Below are positions 44,901 to 51,728 of a stretch of 64,000 bases of DNA, in pieces (position 1 is the first letter of the stretch; each line of letters opens with the position of its first letter). The stretch comes from DATJZG01 sp035499295. GTDB lineage: Bacteria; Myxococcota; Myxococcia; Myxococcales; Anaeromyxobacteraceae. The stretch spans positions 1 through 64,000 of the forward strand of contig DATJZG010000110.1 in NCBI GenBank assembly GCA_035499295.1, in the 5' to 3' direction. The notes under the pieces are model-generated. The model saw only the letters and a program-made list of their open reading frames with translations. It ran no database searches and was not told the DNA's origin. The position numbers and the translations under genes are program-made.

Positions 44901-45879
44901 CCCGCACAACTGCGGCGCCTGCGGCATCTCCTGCTCGCAGGGGTTCACCTGCCAGGGAGGGTGTGCTTTCTCCACCAGCAACCCGTTCCTCCAGTCCATC
45001 GACCCCTCGAGCCTCGCACCCGGGCGACTCACGACCTTCAACCTCGCCGGCCAGGGCATCCAGGCGGGTGCGGTGGCGCGCTTCACCGGTGCCGGCATGA
45101 GCTCGCAGGTCCCGGTCTCCGTGAACGGCCTCACCTCCGCCTCGGTGACCGTCGACCTGACGAACGCCACCGTGGGGACGATGGAGGTGCGGCTCCTGAA
45201 CCCGAACCCGAGCGGGGGCGCGAGCGGGCTGCTCGCCTCGAACGTCCTGCCGGTCTCCCTGAACGGGAACCTGGTCCTCCTCGCCATCAGCCCGGGCAGC
45301 GTCCTCCAGGACTCGACCGCGCCGGCTACCGTTAGCCTGAACGGCGTGGGGTTCGCGTCGGGAATGACGGCCAGCCTGGCGATGGGCGGCGGCCCTCCCA
45401 TCGCCCTGAGCCCGGTGGTGTCGAGCTCCACCAGCGCCTCGGTCGTCCTGCCCGCGGCCAACACGCTCGCCATCGGCCTCTACGACCTGGCGGTGAAGAG
45501 CCCGGGCGGGAACTCCTCCTCCCTCAAGTTCCAGGTGAACGAGGGGACGCCCGTGGTGAGCTCGGTGCTCGCGACCACCAAGAACTGCATGGCCGTCGGC
45601 ACCTACGTCGTCGCCACCGTCTCGGGGCAGTACCTCTACCCGACCTCGGTCGCGCACGTGACTGGCCCGGGCATCCAAGACTCGGTCCTGCCCACCACCT
45701 GTACCGGAGGGAGCCTCGTGCTCGGCCAGTGCCCGAACGGCGCGCTCGCGGTCCAGGTGGACCTCACCCAGACGAACACCCAGACCGGCACATATACTCT
45801 CACCATCGTGAACCCGGGCTACCCCAACCCGCTGCCCTCGGCGGGGACGAGCATCGCGGTGAAGAGTACGTGTCCCTAG
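41992..45879 (+). CDS. Giant cysteine-rich surface protein: apparent fusion of a MYXO-CTERM protein with an IPT/TIG lipoprotein
   Basis: One uninterrupted 1295-residue frame. Residues 1-25 are a signal sequence, and about 30-560 form a soluble domain I do not recognise. Two MopE-type CDGxDNNCNGxxDEG motifs sit at 573-587 and 642-656, and EGF-like Cys-rich repeats (DPCAGVTCPTG, DDPCKAVTCAQG) run to about 880. At C896 a GGCSSLGG box is followed by a short hydrophobic stretch and GRRRR, a MYXO-CTERM-like signal that should be the C-terminus. Immediately after come RRALPALAALALALGLSAC (C946), a lipoprotein signal peptide, a second Cys cluster and about three IPT/TIG beta-sandwich domains. GGAG precedes the ATG. 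Confidence 0.85.
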   Translation: MRHSHVSRVAVSILGLALMGDNCSTHGPQARSFAAGSLVIPMDDCYQRRTPGTAWKPAQTTDCNVSTDDGIFRAYGLVYFLLKHNVPVYWAIDGATPKATVTGVDVMVAPSTTTVVVKRYDWASGNVLTYDAPGCANPGTCPYPPNTGISYIGGPFIIDQGNAAAAIALFQSNPDFASFKSQAMVDIHEVEVGFAAPQVRPLVGPPPKLAILNINPQPYHKTSADVMYRYAVAAGLDNTSCTPDAGNCLGGLGPSCNEAAVYAYLNDTLCPSGCSAATCSACNAGWVSPAITTAKFNHPGTPGSVYDVLCDGDFVSASGNYADTVMAKGNYKLLWAPHWDTGKVDPVTAAGTTLDKQLLTISSFVSAGNNLFAECAAISALETGMINGDSTDVLKGIPQTRFQSTAGMYTSSSNAGTVSPFPVPQNPDVQVGDFAYSQAPNGGAVTNYYPDPSVSSTFRNGVQVLITSVASPATTWDIATTYQNPGEGGGGTVAYLGGHDYSPGGNGGSTAPAITAGTRIVLNTLFNLGFACADPNTPCNTGLLGVCAVGTLKCSSSGGLVCVQTTFPSPETCDGLDNNCNGLVDEGGVCNPPLCNTGDTRPCYDGPAGTQGVGPCKAGVETCTSGVWGACVGEVVPQPEVCNGKDDNCNGQVDEGTLCPTGSSCNNGMCVTTAPCGTEGAACPAGYTCNSNVSPPACVPSPCPTAACPAGQTCQGSTCADLCATMSAPCGSGASCSGGVCMSGCSLVLCPAGSVCSAGQCIPDPCAGVTCPTGTFCRGDLLGGVLQGDCVRSCAYVECPSGETCSVDGFCQSSGCAQTCGQNQICLNGSCVDDPCKAVTCAQGQVCQAGTCIDDPCQHVVCGGGASCSGAQCTGGNITPSTGTAQAPKGSASGGCSSLGGTEAAGLGLLGLAFGPRLGRRRRAGRSRRALPALAALALALGLSACGKSGSSCPSGQVNCGSGCTDTATDPHNCGACGISCSQGFTCQGGCAFSTSNPFLQSIDPSSLAPGRLTTFNLAGQGIQAGAVARFTGAGMSSQVPVSVNGLTSASVTVDLTNATVGTMEVRLLNPNPSGGASGLLASNVLPVSLNGNLVLLAISPGSVLQDSTAPATVSLNGVGFASGMTASLAMGGGPPIALSPVVSSSTSASVVLPAANTLAIGLYDLAVKSPGGNSSSLKFQVNEGTPVVSSVLATTKNCMAVGTYVVATVSGQYLYPTSVAHVTGPGIQDSVLPTTCTGGSLVLGQCPNGALAVQVDLTQTNTQTGTYTLTIVNPGYPNPLPSAGTSIAVKSTCP
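44668..44840 (+). other. Fusion junction: internal MYXO-CTERM-like tail plus lipoprotein signal peptide
   Basis: Within the giant frame this segment encodes Gly-Gly-Cys, a short hydrophobic helix, an Arg cluster, then Arg-Arg, an alanine/leucine h-region and the lipobox LSAC. No stop codon and no ATG, GTG or TTG lies between the two signals in this frame. The arrangement is what two adjacent genes would look like after loss of the intervening stop and start. Confidence 0.7.
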
Positions 45880-46664
45880 AGGGCACGGGCGCCGAGGAAG
45901 CCCGACCGCGGCTCTTCGAGCCGGCGATCTCCCGTCGGGTGATCGCCCTCACCTGGGCCAAGGCGGTGGGGCTGCTCGCCTTGGCGCGCGCGGCCGCCGC
46001 GTTCGAGCCCACCGGGCTCCTCCTCCGGAACCTGGCGGCGGTGGCCGCCCTCCTGTTCATCCTCCTGCCCGAGAACCTCTTCCGCCGGCGCGGGGAGCGC
46101 TGGGGAGACTACGGGCTCCCCTGGTGGGGCGCCGCGGACGCGCGCACCTGGCGCGCCTGGGGGCGCGGGACCCTGTTCGGCCTCGGGGTCTGCGCCCTCG
46201 CCTTCCCGGCCTTCGGCCTCTCCTTCTGGGGGTTCGCCGACCTCCTCGCCCGTCTTCCCTCGGGAGCGGCACGCCTCCTCGGCCCGTACTCGACCTCCCC
46301 GCGGCTGGAGCCAGCGCTCCCGCGCGGGTTCGCCCTTCTCGCGCTCACGCAGGTTCTCGCGGTCGCCCTCCCGGAGGAGATGTTCTACCGGGGCTTCGTG
46401 CAGACCGCCTTCGCGCGCCTCGGCCCGGCGCGCGTCCGCGTGCTCGGTGCCGAGCTGGGCCACGGCTTCTTCGCGACCCAGATCCTCTTCGCCCTGGGGC
46501 ACCTCGTCTCGCTCGAGCCCTGGCGCGTCGCCACCTTCCTCCCCGGCCTCCTCTTCGGCTGGGCGCGGGAGAGGACGGGAAACCTCGCGGCACCGGTAGT
46601 CATCCACGCGCTCTCGAACCTCTTCCTCGCCTTCCTGGAGACGAGCCTCCTCTCGGCCCGGTGA
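45870..46664 (+). CDS. CPBP-family glutamic intramembrane protease (candidate myxosortase-type)
   Basis: A 264-residue membrane protein with seven to eight TM helices and the CPBP signature: E169-E170 in LPEEMFYRGF, then His in FALGHLVSLEP and a late HALSN. CPBP proteases process prenylated proteins or, in the myxosortase group, cut MYXO-CTERM tails to transfer proteins to the cell surface. The best start is GTG 45870, overlapping the giant surface-protein gene by 10 bases, so the two are co-translated. That pairing with a MYXO-CTERM-bearing protein makes a dedicated sorting role plausible. The subfamily assignment is inference. Confidence 0.8.
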   Translation: MSLEGTGAEEARPRLFEPAISRRVIALTWAKAVGLLALARAAAAFEPTGLLLRNLAAVAALLFILLPENLFRRRGERWGDYGLPWWGAADARTWRAWGRGTLFGLGVCALAFPAFGLSFWGFADLLARLPSGAARLLGPYSTSPRLEPALPRGFALLALTQVLAVALPEEMFYRGFVQTAFARLGPARVRVLGAELGHGFFATQILFALGHLVSLEPWRVATFLPGLLFGWARERTGNLAAPVVIHALSNLFLAFLETSLLSAR

Positions 46665-46689
46665 CAGCGGTGACGCGGGGCGTTACATA
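46661..46689 (+). promoter_or_regulatory. Possible promoter of the dGTPase-like gene
   Basis: GTGACA (46661-46666) and TACATA (46684-46689) are spaced by 17 bases. The -10 box would place the start of transcription within a few bases of the ATG at 46698, suggesting a leaderless or nearly leaderless message. The match to consensus is moderate. Confidence 0.3.
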
Positions 46690-46697
46690 AGGAACCC

Positions 46698-47747
46698 ATG
46701 TCGGCGAACATCCGCGAGATGCTGGAGGAGCAGGAGAGCGCCACGCTCCACCCGCGCGCCGCCCTCTCGCGGGCCACACGCGGGCGCGAGCGTGCCGAGC
46801 CGGAGGACGACATGCGGCCGGCGTACCAGCGCGACCGGGATCGACTGCTGCACTGCAAGGCCTTCCGGCGGCTGAAGGGCAAGACGCAGGTGTTCCTCGC
46901 CCCGCGCGGCGACCACTACCGCAACCGGCTCACCCACACGCTGGAGGTGGCGCAGGTGGCGCGCTCCATGGCGCGATCGCTCCGGCTCAACGAGATGCTC
47001 GTCGAGGCGATGGTCATGGGGCACGACCTCGGGCACACGCCCTTCGGGCACGCCGGGGAGCGCGTCCTGAACGCCGTCCTCCCCGGAGGGTTCCACCACG
47101 TGGTGCAGTCCCTCCGCGTGGTGGAAGTGCTGGAGAAGGACGGGGAGGGCCTGAACCTCACCGCCGAGGTGCGCGACGGCATCCTGCGGCACTCGAAGGG
47201 GCGCGGCAAGGTGCTCATGGAAGGGAGCGGGGCGAAGGCGCTCACCCTGGAGGCCGAGATCGTTCGCCTGGCCGACATCGTGGCCTACGTGAACCACGAC
47301 CTCGACGACGCGGTCCGGGGCGACCTGCTGCGCGAGGACGACGTGCCCCGGGACATCGTCCGGGTCCTGGGAGGGCGCCATTCCCAACGCCTCGCCACCC
47401 TGATCCGCGACGTCATCCGCTCCTCCGACCTCGACGGCGGCGGGCACATCTCCATGTCCGGGGAGGTGCAGGGGGCGCTCCTGGCGCTCCGCGACTTCCT
47501 CTACGCCCGGGTATACGAGAATCCGGTGGTGCAGGAGGAGTTCGCGAAGGCGCAGCGCATCCTCGAGGACCTCTATCGCTGGTGCACGGAGGACCCGGAG
47601 CGTTTCTGGCGCCGCTTCGGCGTGGCGCCGCGCGCCGGGGAGGACGTGGCCCGCGCCGTGGCGGACTTCATCTCGGGCATGACCGATCGCTTCGCGCTCG
47701 AGACCTGGGAGCAGATCTTCATGCCCCGCCCTTGGGCCATCGTCTAG
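46698..47747 (+). CDS. dgt: Deoxyguanosinetriphosphate triphosphohydrolase-like HD protein
   Basis: A 349-residue HD-domain protein. It has RNRLTHTLEVAQ with the first metal His, VMGHDLGHTPFGHAGE with the HD pair and following catalytic His/Glu, and RLADIVAYVNHDLDDA with the last Asp. Dgt-type enzymes hydrolyse dNTPs to deoxynucleoside and triphosphate. The N-terminal RPAYQRDRDRLLHCKAFRRL is the conserved start of the shorter, class-2 type. Its stop faces that of the amidotransferase-like gene 9 bases away. Confidence 0.92.
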   Translation: MSANIREMLEEQESATLHPRAALSRATRGRERAEPEDDMRPAYQRDRDRLLHCKAFRRLKGKTQVFLAPRGDHYRNRLTHTLEVAQVARSMARSLRLNEMLVEAMVMGHDLGHTPFGHAGERVLNAVLPGGFHHVVQSLRVVEVLEKDGEGLNLTAEVRDGILRHSKGRGKVLMEGSGAKALTLEAEIVRLADIVAYVNHDLDDAVRGDLLREDDVPRDIVRVLGGRHSQRLATLIRDVIRSSDLDGGGHISMSGEVQGALLALRDFLYARVYENPVVQEEFAKAQRILEDLYRWCTEDPERFWRRFGVAPRAGEDVARAVADFISGMTDRFALETWEQIFMPRPWAIV

Positions 47748-47756
47748 GGCCCTTGG

Positions 47757-48602
47757 CTAGTGGGCGTTGACCTGGGAGACCCGCACGCGCAGGGCGCGGT
47801 CCACCGTCACCACCGCCGACTCGGGGACCTCCAGGAACCCGGCCGGATCGGCGAGGAAGGAGCTGAAGACCACCGCTTTCGCCTGGCGGTGAGGCCGGAC
47901 GCGCGGGTCGCTGTCCTTGGTGGAGGCGTCGATCTGGTGGCGCGGGCAGGGGATGATCCCCTCCAGCAGGGCGTAGTGGAGGGGCTTGCCGCGGCGCACC
48001 CCCGCCAGCATGCGCCCGTTGGTGGCGGCGAGGTTGAGCACGCTCGGGCGCTGGCACCCGGCCTCGCGGCACCAGGCGTCGATCTTCCTCACCGCGCCGG
48101 CGAGGGCGCGCCCGGCCACTTCGGCGGGTGCGTCAAGGTCGTCGAGCGCTCCCGCCTCCCGGAGCTCCTTCAAGAAGAGCATGAAGAGGTGCTCCGAATC
48201 GGTCTGCCCGGCGACGGCGCGGCGCAGGAAATCGGGGAGGGCGGCGACGAGGCGCGGCTTCACGTCCGTCCACGCCTCCACCCCGCCGACGTGCACGAAG
48301 AGCCAGCGGCGAAAGCGGAAGGGCTGGGTGTTCTCGTCCTTGTGGGGGAAGCCCGAGGTGGTGCGAGCCCGGACCAGCAGCGCCTCCCCGGTGACCGGCC
48401 CCACCAGGTCGGGAAGCTCGAGCGGGGCCGGGGCCCCGGCCGGGAGGCGGCCGAGGAGGACGTTGCCCGCTCGGTGGTAGCCCCAGCCGTAGTCGTCCGG
48501 GCGCTGATCGCCCTCCACGAGCGACACGTGGCCCCGCAGCCGGGCCACCTGGCACTCGAGCAAGTTGGGATCGTTCTGCAGTATCGCGATCAGCGCGCCC
48601 AT
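47757..48602 (-). CDS. Class II glutamine amidotransferase-fold protein lacking the catalytic cysteine
   Basis: A 281-residue protein aligning by eye with the YafJ/EgtC group: DDYGWGYHRAGN corresponds to the conserved DGWG region, ENTQPF and FVHVGGVE to ENTHPF and YAHNG, and TDSEHLFMLFL to the later SDSE block. Family members need Cys at position 2 as nucleophile; here residue 2 is Gly (MGALIAIL), and the oxyanion Asn of HNG is Val. GGGAGAGG precedes the ATG, so this start is well supported and the loss is real as read. It probably binds rather than hydrolyses. Confidence 0.75.
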   Translation of the reverse strand: MGALIAILQNDPNLLECQVARLRGHVSLVEGDQRPDDYGWGYHRAGNVLLGRLPAGAPAPLELPDLVGPVTGEALLVRARTTSGFPHKDENTQPFRFRRWLFVHVGGVEAWTDVKPRLVAALPDFLRRAVAGQTDSEHLFMLFLKELREAGALDDLDAPAEVAGRALAGAVRKIDAWCREAGCQRPSVLNLAATNGRMLAGVRRGKPLHYALLEGIIPCPRHQIDASTKDSDPRVRPHRQAKAVVFSSFLADPAGFLEVPESAVVTVDRALRVRVSQVNAH

Positions 48603-48725
48603 CTCTCGCCTCTCCCTTTCCCGCACCCACCCGTACCCAGCCGACGCGTGGACAAGCATATAACCGTCGAGGGGGTCTCTCACATCCGCGACCCCGTGCC
48701 GGCGTCGAAACGGTCGGTCGTGGGT

Positions 48726-48754
48726 TTGACGGACCCACCCGTCGCCGCTACGAT
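48726..48754 (+). promoter_or_regulatory. Sigma-70-type promoter of the Hsp70-like operon
   Basis: TTGACG (48726-48731), a 17-base spacer and TACGAT (48749-48754) form a close match to the housekeeping consensus, 38 bases before the ATG. The predicted start of transcription is about 48761. Confidence 0.6.
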
Positions 48755-48774
48755 TTTTCCGCGACCTCGGAAAA
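48755..48774 (+). promoter_or_regulatory. Operator-like inverted repeat at the transcription start
   Basis: TTTTCCG-CGACCT-CGGAAAA is a perfect 7+6+7 inverted repeat directly after the -10 box and covering the predicted start site. A dimeric repressor bound here would block the promoter; as RNA it would form a 5' hairpin. No CIRCE-type sequence is seen, so HrcA is not indicated. Confidence 0.5.
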
Positions 48775-48792
48775 GGCCCGGAAATTCGACAG

Positions 48793-50391
48793 ATGAGCGA
48801 CGACATCGCGGTGGGGATAGACCTTGGGACGAGCTACAGCGCCGTCGCGGCGCTCCTCGGGGAGCGCCCCGAGGTCCTCCCGAACGAGTGGGGGGAGCGG
48901 ACGCACGCCTCGGTGGTGAGCTTCCTCGAGGACGGCACCGTCCTCGTCGGGAACAGCGCCAAGCGCAACATCATCACGAACGCAGAGAACACGGTCTACT
49001 CCGCGAAGCGGCTCATCGGCCGCTTCTTCTTCTCCGACGAGGTGAAGAAGGCGCAGTCGGTGATGCCGTACCGGATCGTGGAGGGGCCGAACAACTCGGT
49101 GCGGGTGCAGGTGGGTCAGCGGATCTTCGCCATCCCGGAGATCTCGGCCCTCGTGCTGAAGGAGATGAAGGCCATCGCCGAGACCGCCCTCGGGCGCGAG
49201 GTCCGGCGCGCCGTCGTCACCTGCCCCGCCTACTTCAACGACAACCAGCGGCAGGCCACGAAGGACGCGGGGCGCATCGCCGGGCTCGACGTCTTGCGCA
49301 TCATCAACGAGCCCACTGCCGCCGCGCTGGCGTACGGGTTCGGCAAGGACATCCACCAGCGCATCTGCGTCTACGACCTCGGCGGCGGCACCTTCGACGT
49401 CTCCATCCTCGAGATCGGCAGCGACGTCTTCGAGGTGATGGCCACCGCCGGAGACACCTACCTCGGCGGCGACGACTTCGACGACCGGATCATGGCGTGG
49501 CTCGCCGACGACTTCTTGAAGAAGCACGGGCTCGACCTGCGCCAGAACCGCTTCTGCCTGCAGATGCTCAAGGAAGCCGGCGAGAAGGCCAAGATCGACG
49601 TGGGGCGAGACGGCCAGGCGGTCATCCAGGTGCCGGGCATCTGCCAGACCCCGGAGGGACAGGTCCTCGACCTGGAGCACAGGCTGGGCTCGGACCAGTT
49701 CAACCGGATGGTGATGGACCTGGTCCAGAGAACCTTCAAGGTGTGCGACGAGGCGCTCCAGTCCGCCCGCATGACCGCCGGCGACATCGATGCCGTCATC
49801 CTGGTGGGCGGGCCGACCCGGCTCCCCATCATCCGCCAGAGCGTGCGCCACTACTTCCAGAAGGAACCCATGACCGGGATCGACCCGGACGAGGTGGTGG
49901 CGCTCGGGGCGAGCATCCAGGCGAGCGCCCTCCTCAACCGCGACGCCGCCGCCGCCGGCCAGGCGAGCTACCTGCTCGACGTGACGCCGCTCACCCTGCG
50001 GGTGGGAACGGTGGGAGGGTGGGCGGAGCCCATCATCGACAAGAACACCCCCATCCCCATCGAGAAGTCGAAGGCGTTCACCACCAGCCGGGACGGCCAG
50101 GACCGGGTCCGCATCCGGGTCTACCAGGGGGAGTCGAAGCGCGCCGAGGAGTGCGAGTTCCTGGGGGAGTTCGAATTCACTGGCTTCCGCATCGGCTACC
50201 GGGGCGAGGTGCAGATCCAGGTGACCTTCGAGATCGACTCGAACGGCATCGTCAACGTGTCGGCCACCGACGTCGAGACCCGGCAGAAGGCCTCCACCAC
50301 CATCAACCTCTCCTCGGGCCTCACCGAGCAGGACATCCGCACCGCCATCGACAAGAACGCCGAGGTGGTCCTCGCGGGCCACTCCGCCTAG
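48793..50391 (+). CDS. DnaK/Hsp70-family protein without the C-terminal lid
   Basis: A 532-residue Hsp70. The nucleotide-binding domain is complete: GIDLGTSYSAVA at residues 8-19, VTCPAYFNDNQRQATKDAG, NEPTAAALAYG, YDLGGGTFDVS and LVGGPTRLP. The substrate-binding beta domain with LLDVTPLTLRVGT is present, but the frame ends just after it at NLSSGLTEQDI, so the helical lid of about 100 residues is absent. It may hold clients differently from DnaK. A J-domain gene and a CvpA-like gene follow, probably an operon. Confidence 0.9.
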   Translation: MSDDIAVGIDLGTSYSAVAALLGERPEVLPNEWGERTHASVVSFLEDGTVLVGNSAKRNIITNAENTVYSAKRLIGRFFFSDEVKKAQSVMPYRIVEGPNNSVRVQVGQRIFAIPEISALVLKEMKAIAETALGREVRRAVVTCPAYFNDNQRQATKDAGRIAGLDVLRIINEPTAAALAYGFGKDIHQRICVYDLGGGTFDVSILEIGSDVFEVMATAGDTYLGGDDFDDRIMAWLADDFLKKHGLDLRQNRFCLQMLKEAGEKAKIDVGRDGQAVIQVPGICQTPEGQVLDLEHRLGSDQFNRMVMDLVQRTFKVCDEALQSARMTAGDIDAVILVGGPTRLPIIRQSVRHYFQKEPMTGIDPDEVVALGASIQASALLNRDAAAAGQASYLLDVTPLTLRVGTVGGWAEPIIDKNTPIPIEKSKAFTTSRDGQDRVRIRVYQGESKRAEECEFLGEFEFTGFRIGYRGEVQIQVTFEIDSNGIVNVSATDVETRQKASTTINLSSGLTEQDIRTAIDKNAEVVLAGHSA

Positions 50392-50420
50392 GGGCAGCAA
50401 GGGCGCGCCCCGGTTCCCCC

Positions 50421-50972
50421 ATGGACGAGACCTTCCGCATCGAGGTGGAGACCCTGGCGGAGGCCCTCGACCACCTCGACTACTTCGCCATCTTGAAGGT
50501 GGCGCAGAGCGCCACGCCGGCGGAGATCAAGGCCGCCTACCACCGGGAGTCGCGCCTCTACCATCCGGACCGCTTCGCGGCGGTGGGGGACCCGCACCTT
50601 CGCGATCTGGTGGGGCGCGTCTACCGGCGGATCAACGAGGCCTACACGGTCCTGCGCGACGACGCGCGCCGCGGCAAGTACCTGGCGGACGTCGCCAGTG
50701 CCGATCGCGACAGGAAGCTGCGCTTCACCGAGACCGACGAGGTCGAGGTGAAGGAGGCGCAGAAGCGCAAGGTCGAGGAGCAACTCGGCCAGACGCCCAA
50801 CGGGAGGAAATTCTTCTCGAGCGCGCTCGCGGACATCCAGGCGGGGCGGTGGGAGGCCGCCGAGCGCAACCTCAAGATGGCGCTCATGTACGAGCCGGAG
50901 AACCCCCGCTTCCAGGAGCAGATGGCGCTGGTGGAGAAGAACCGGCCGAAGGTCGACTTCCGCATCAAGTAG
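50421..50972 (+). CDS. J-domain protein with C-terminal helical extension
   Basis: A 183-residue protein. Residues 18-90 form a J-domain with the HPD tripeptide at 48-50 (LYHPDRF), which stimulates Hsp70 ATPase. The last 60 residues are a TPR-like helical pair (SALADIQAGRWEAAERNLKMALMYEP). It starts 29 bases after the lidless Hsp70 and is its natural co-chaperone. No zinc finger or client-binding domain of DnaJ is present, so it is a class III J-protein. Confidence 0.88.
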   Translation: MDETFRIEVETLAEALDHLDYFAILKVAQSATPAEIKAAYHRESRLYHPDRFAAVGDPHLRDLVGRVYRRINEAYTVLRDDARRGKYLADVASADRDRKLRFTETDEVEVKEAQKRKVEEQLGQTPNGRKFFSSALADIQAGRWEAAERNLKMALMYEPENPRFQEQMALVEKNRPKVDFRIK

Positions 50973-50985
50973 CGCCGCCGAGCCC

Positions 50986-51702
50986 ATGACCCTCGACGCC
51001 GTGGTGATCGCGCTCCTCGCGCTCTCGGCGGTCCTCGGGGCGATCGCCGGAGCGATGCGCCCGCTCTTCCTCGCCGGCGGAGCCGGCCTCGGTTGGCTTT
51101 CGGCCCGGCACCTCTCGCTGCCGCTCGGGGGCCTGCTGGAGCGCTTCCTGCCCGCGCCTTTCGGGCGAGCGCTGGCCGCGTCCCTCCTCTTCTGCGCCGG
51201 AGCCGCCCTGGGCTTCCTCCTCGGGAGGCGTCTGAGCCTCCGCCCGGGCGGAGGGCGGCGACCCTCGGACCGCGCCGCCGGGGCGCTGCTCGGGGGGGCG
51301 GCCGGCGCACTCGCGGCCTGGGTGGCGCTCGCGGCGCTCGACGCCGCCTCGACCCTCCTCCCGCGCGGACTGGAGAGCCAGCTCGCGCAAAGCGACCTCG
51401 CGGCGCTGGTGCGCGAGCACGACCTCCTCGGGCGGTGGCGCCGGCCGGCGGAGGAGGCGCTGCGCGAACTCTTGCGGCTCGCCTCCGACCCCGCCGGCCT
51501 CGCCCGGCTGGAGCGCGATCCCGACCTGCGCGGGCTCGCCGACGACGAGCGCGTGCGGGAGATCGTCGACGAGGCGAAGCTGCCCGGGCGCGGCGACCCC
51601 GGGGGGTCGTCGCGCGCGCTGAAGCTGCTCGCCGACCCCGACTTCCGAGAGCGGCTCCTCCGTGCCGAGCAGCGGCTTCGGCGGGAGAGCCCCGGGGGCT
51701 GA
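50986..51702 (+). CDS. CvpA-like membrane protein
   Basis: A 238-residue protein with about four TM segments in the first 130 residues and a charged soluble C-terminus. The N-terminal LDAVVIALLALSAVLGAIAGAMRPLF fits CvpA-type proteins, whose function in colicin V production and envelope homeostasis is poorly defined. It begins 13 bases after the J-protein stop, so it belongs to the Hsp70 operon. The similarity is modest. Confidence 0.55.
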   Translation: MTLDAVVIALLALSAVLGAIAGAMRPLFLAGGAGLGWLSARHLSLPLGGLLERFLPAPFGRALAASLLFCAGAALGFLLGRRLSLRPGGGRRPSDRAAGALLGGAAGALAAWVALAALDAASTLLPRGLESQLAQSDLAALVREHDLLGRWRRPAEEALRELLRLASDPAGLARLERDPDLRGLADDERVREIVDEAKLPGRGDPGGSSRALKLLADPDFRERLLRAEQRLRRESPGG

Positions 51703-51728
51703 CCGGGGCGACCGCCCGAACTCGGCTC

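Noticed and set aside
42010..45678. A 1222-codon minus-strand frame antisense to the giant surface protein
   Set aside because: It has no domain, signal or start context. The plus strand has clear signal peptide, MopE and IPT/TIG motifs.
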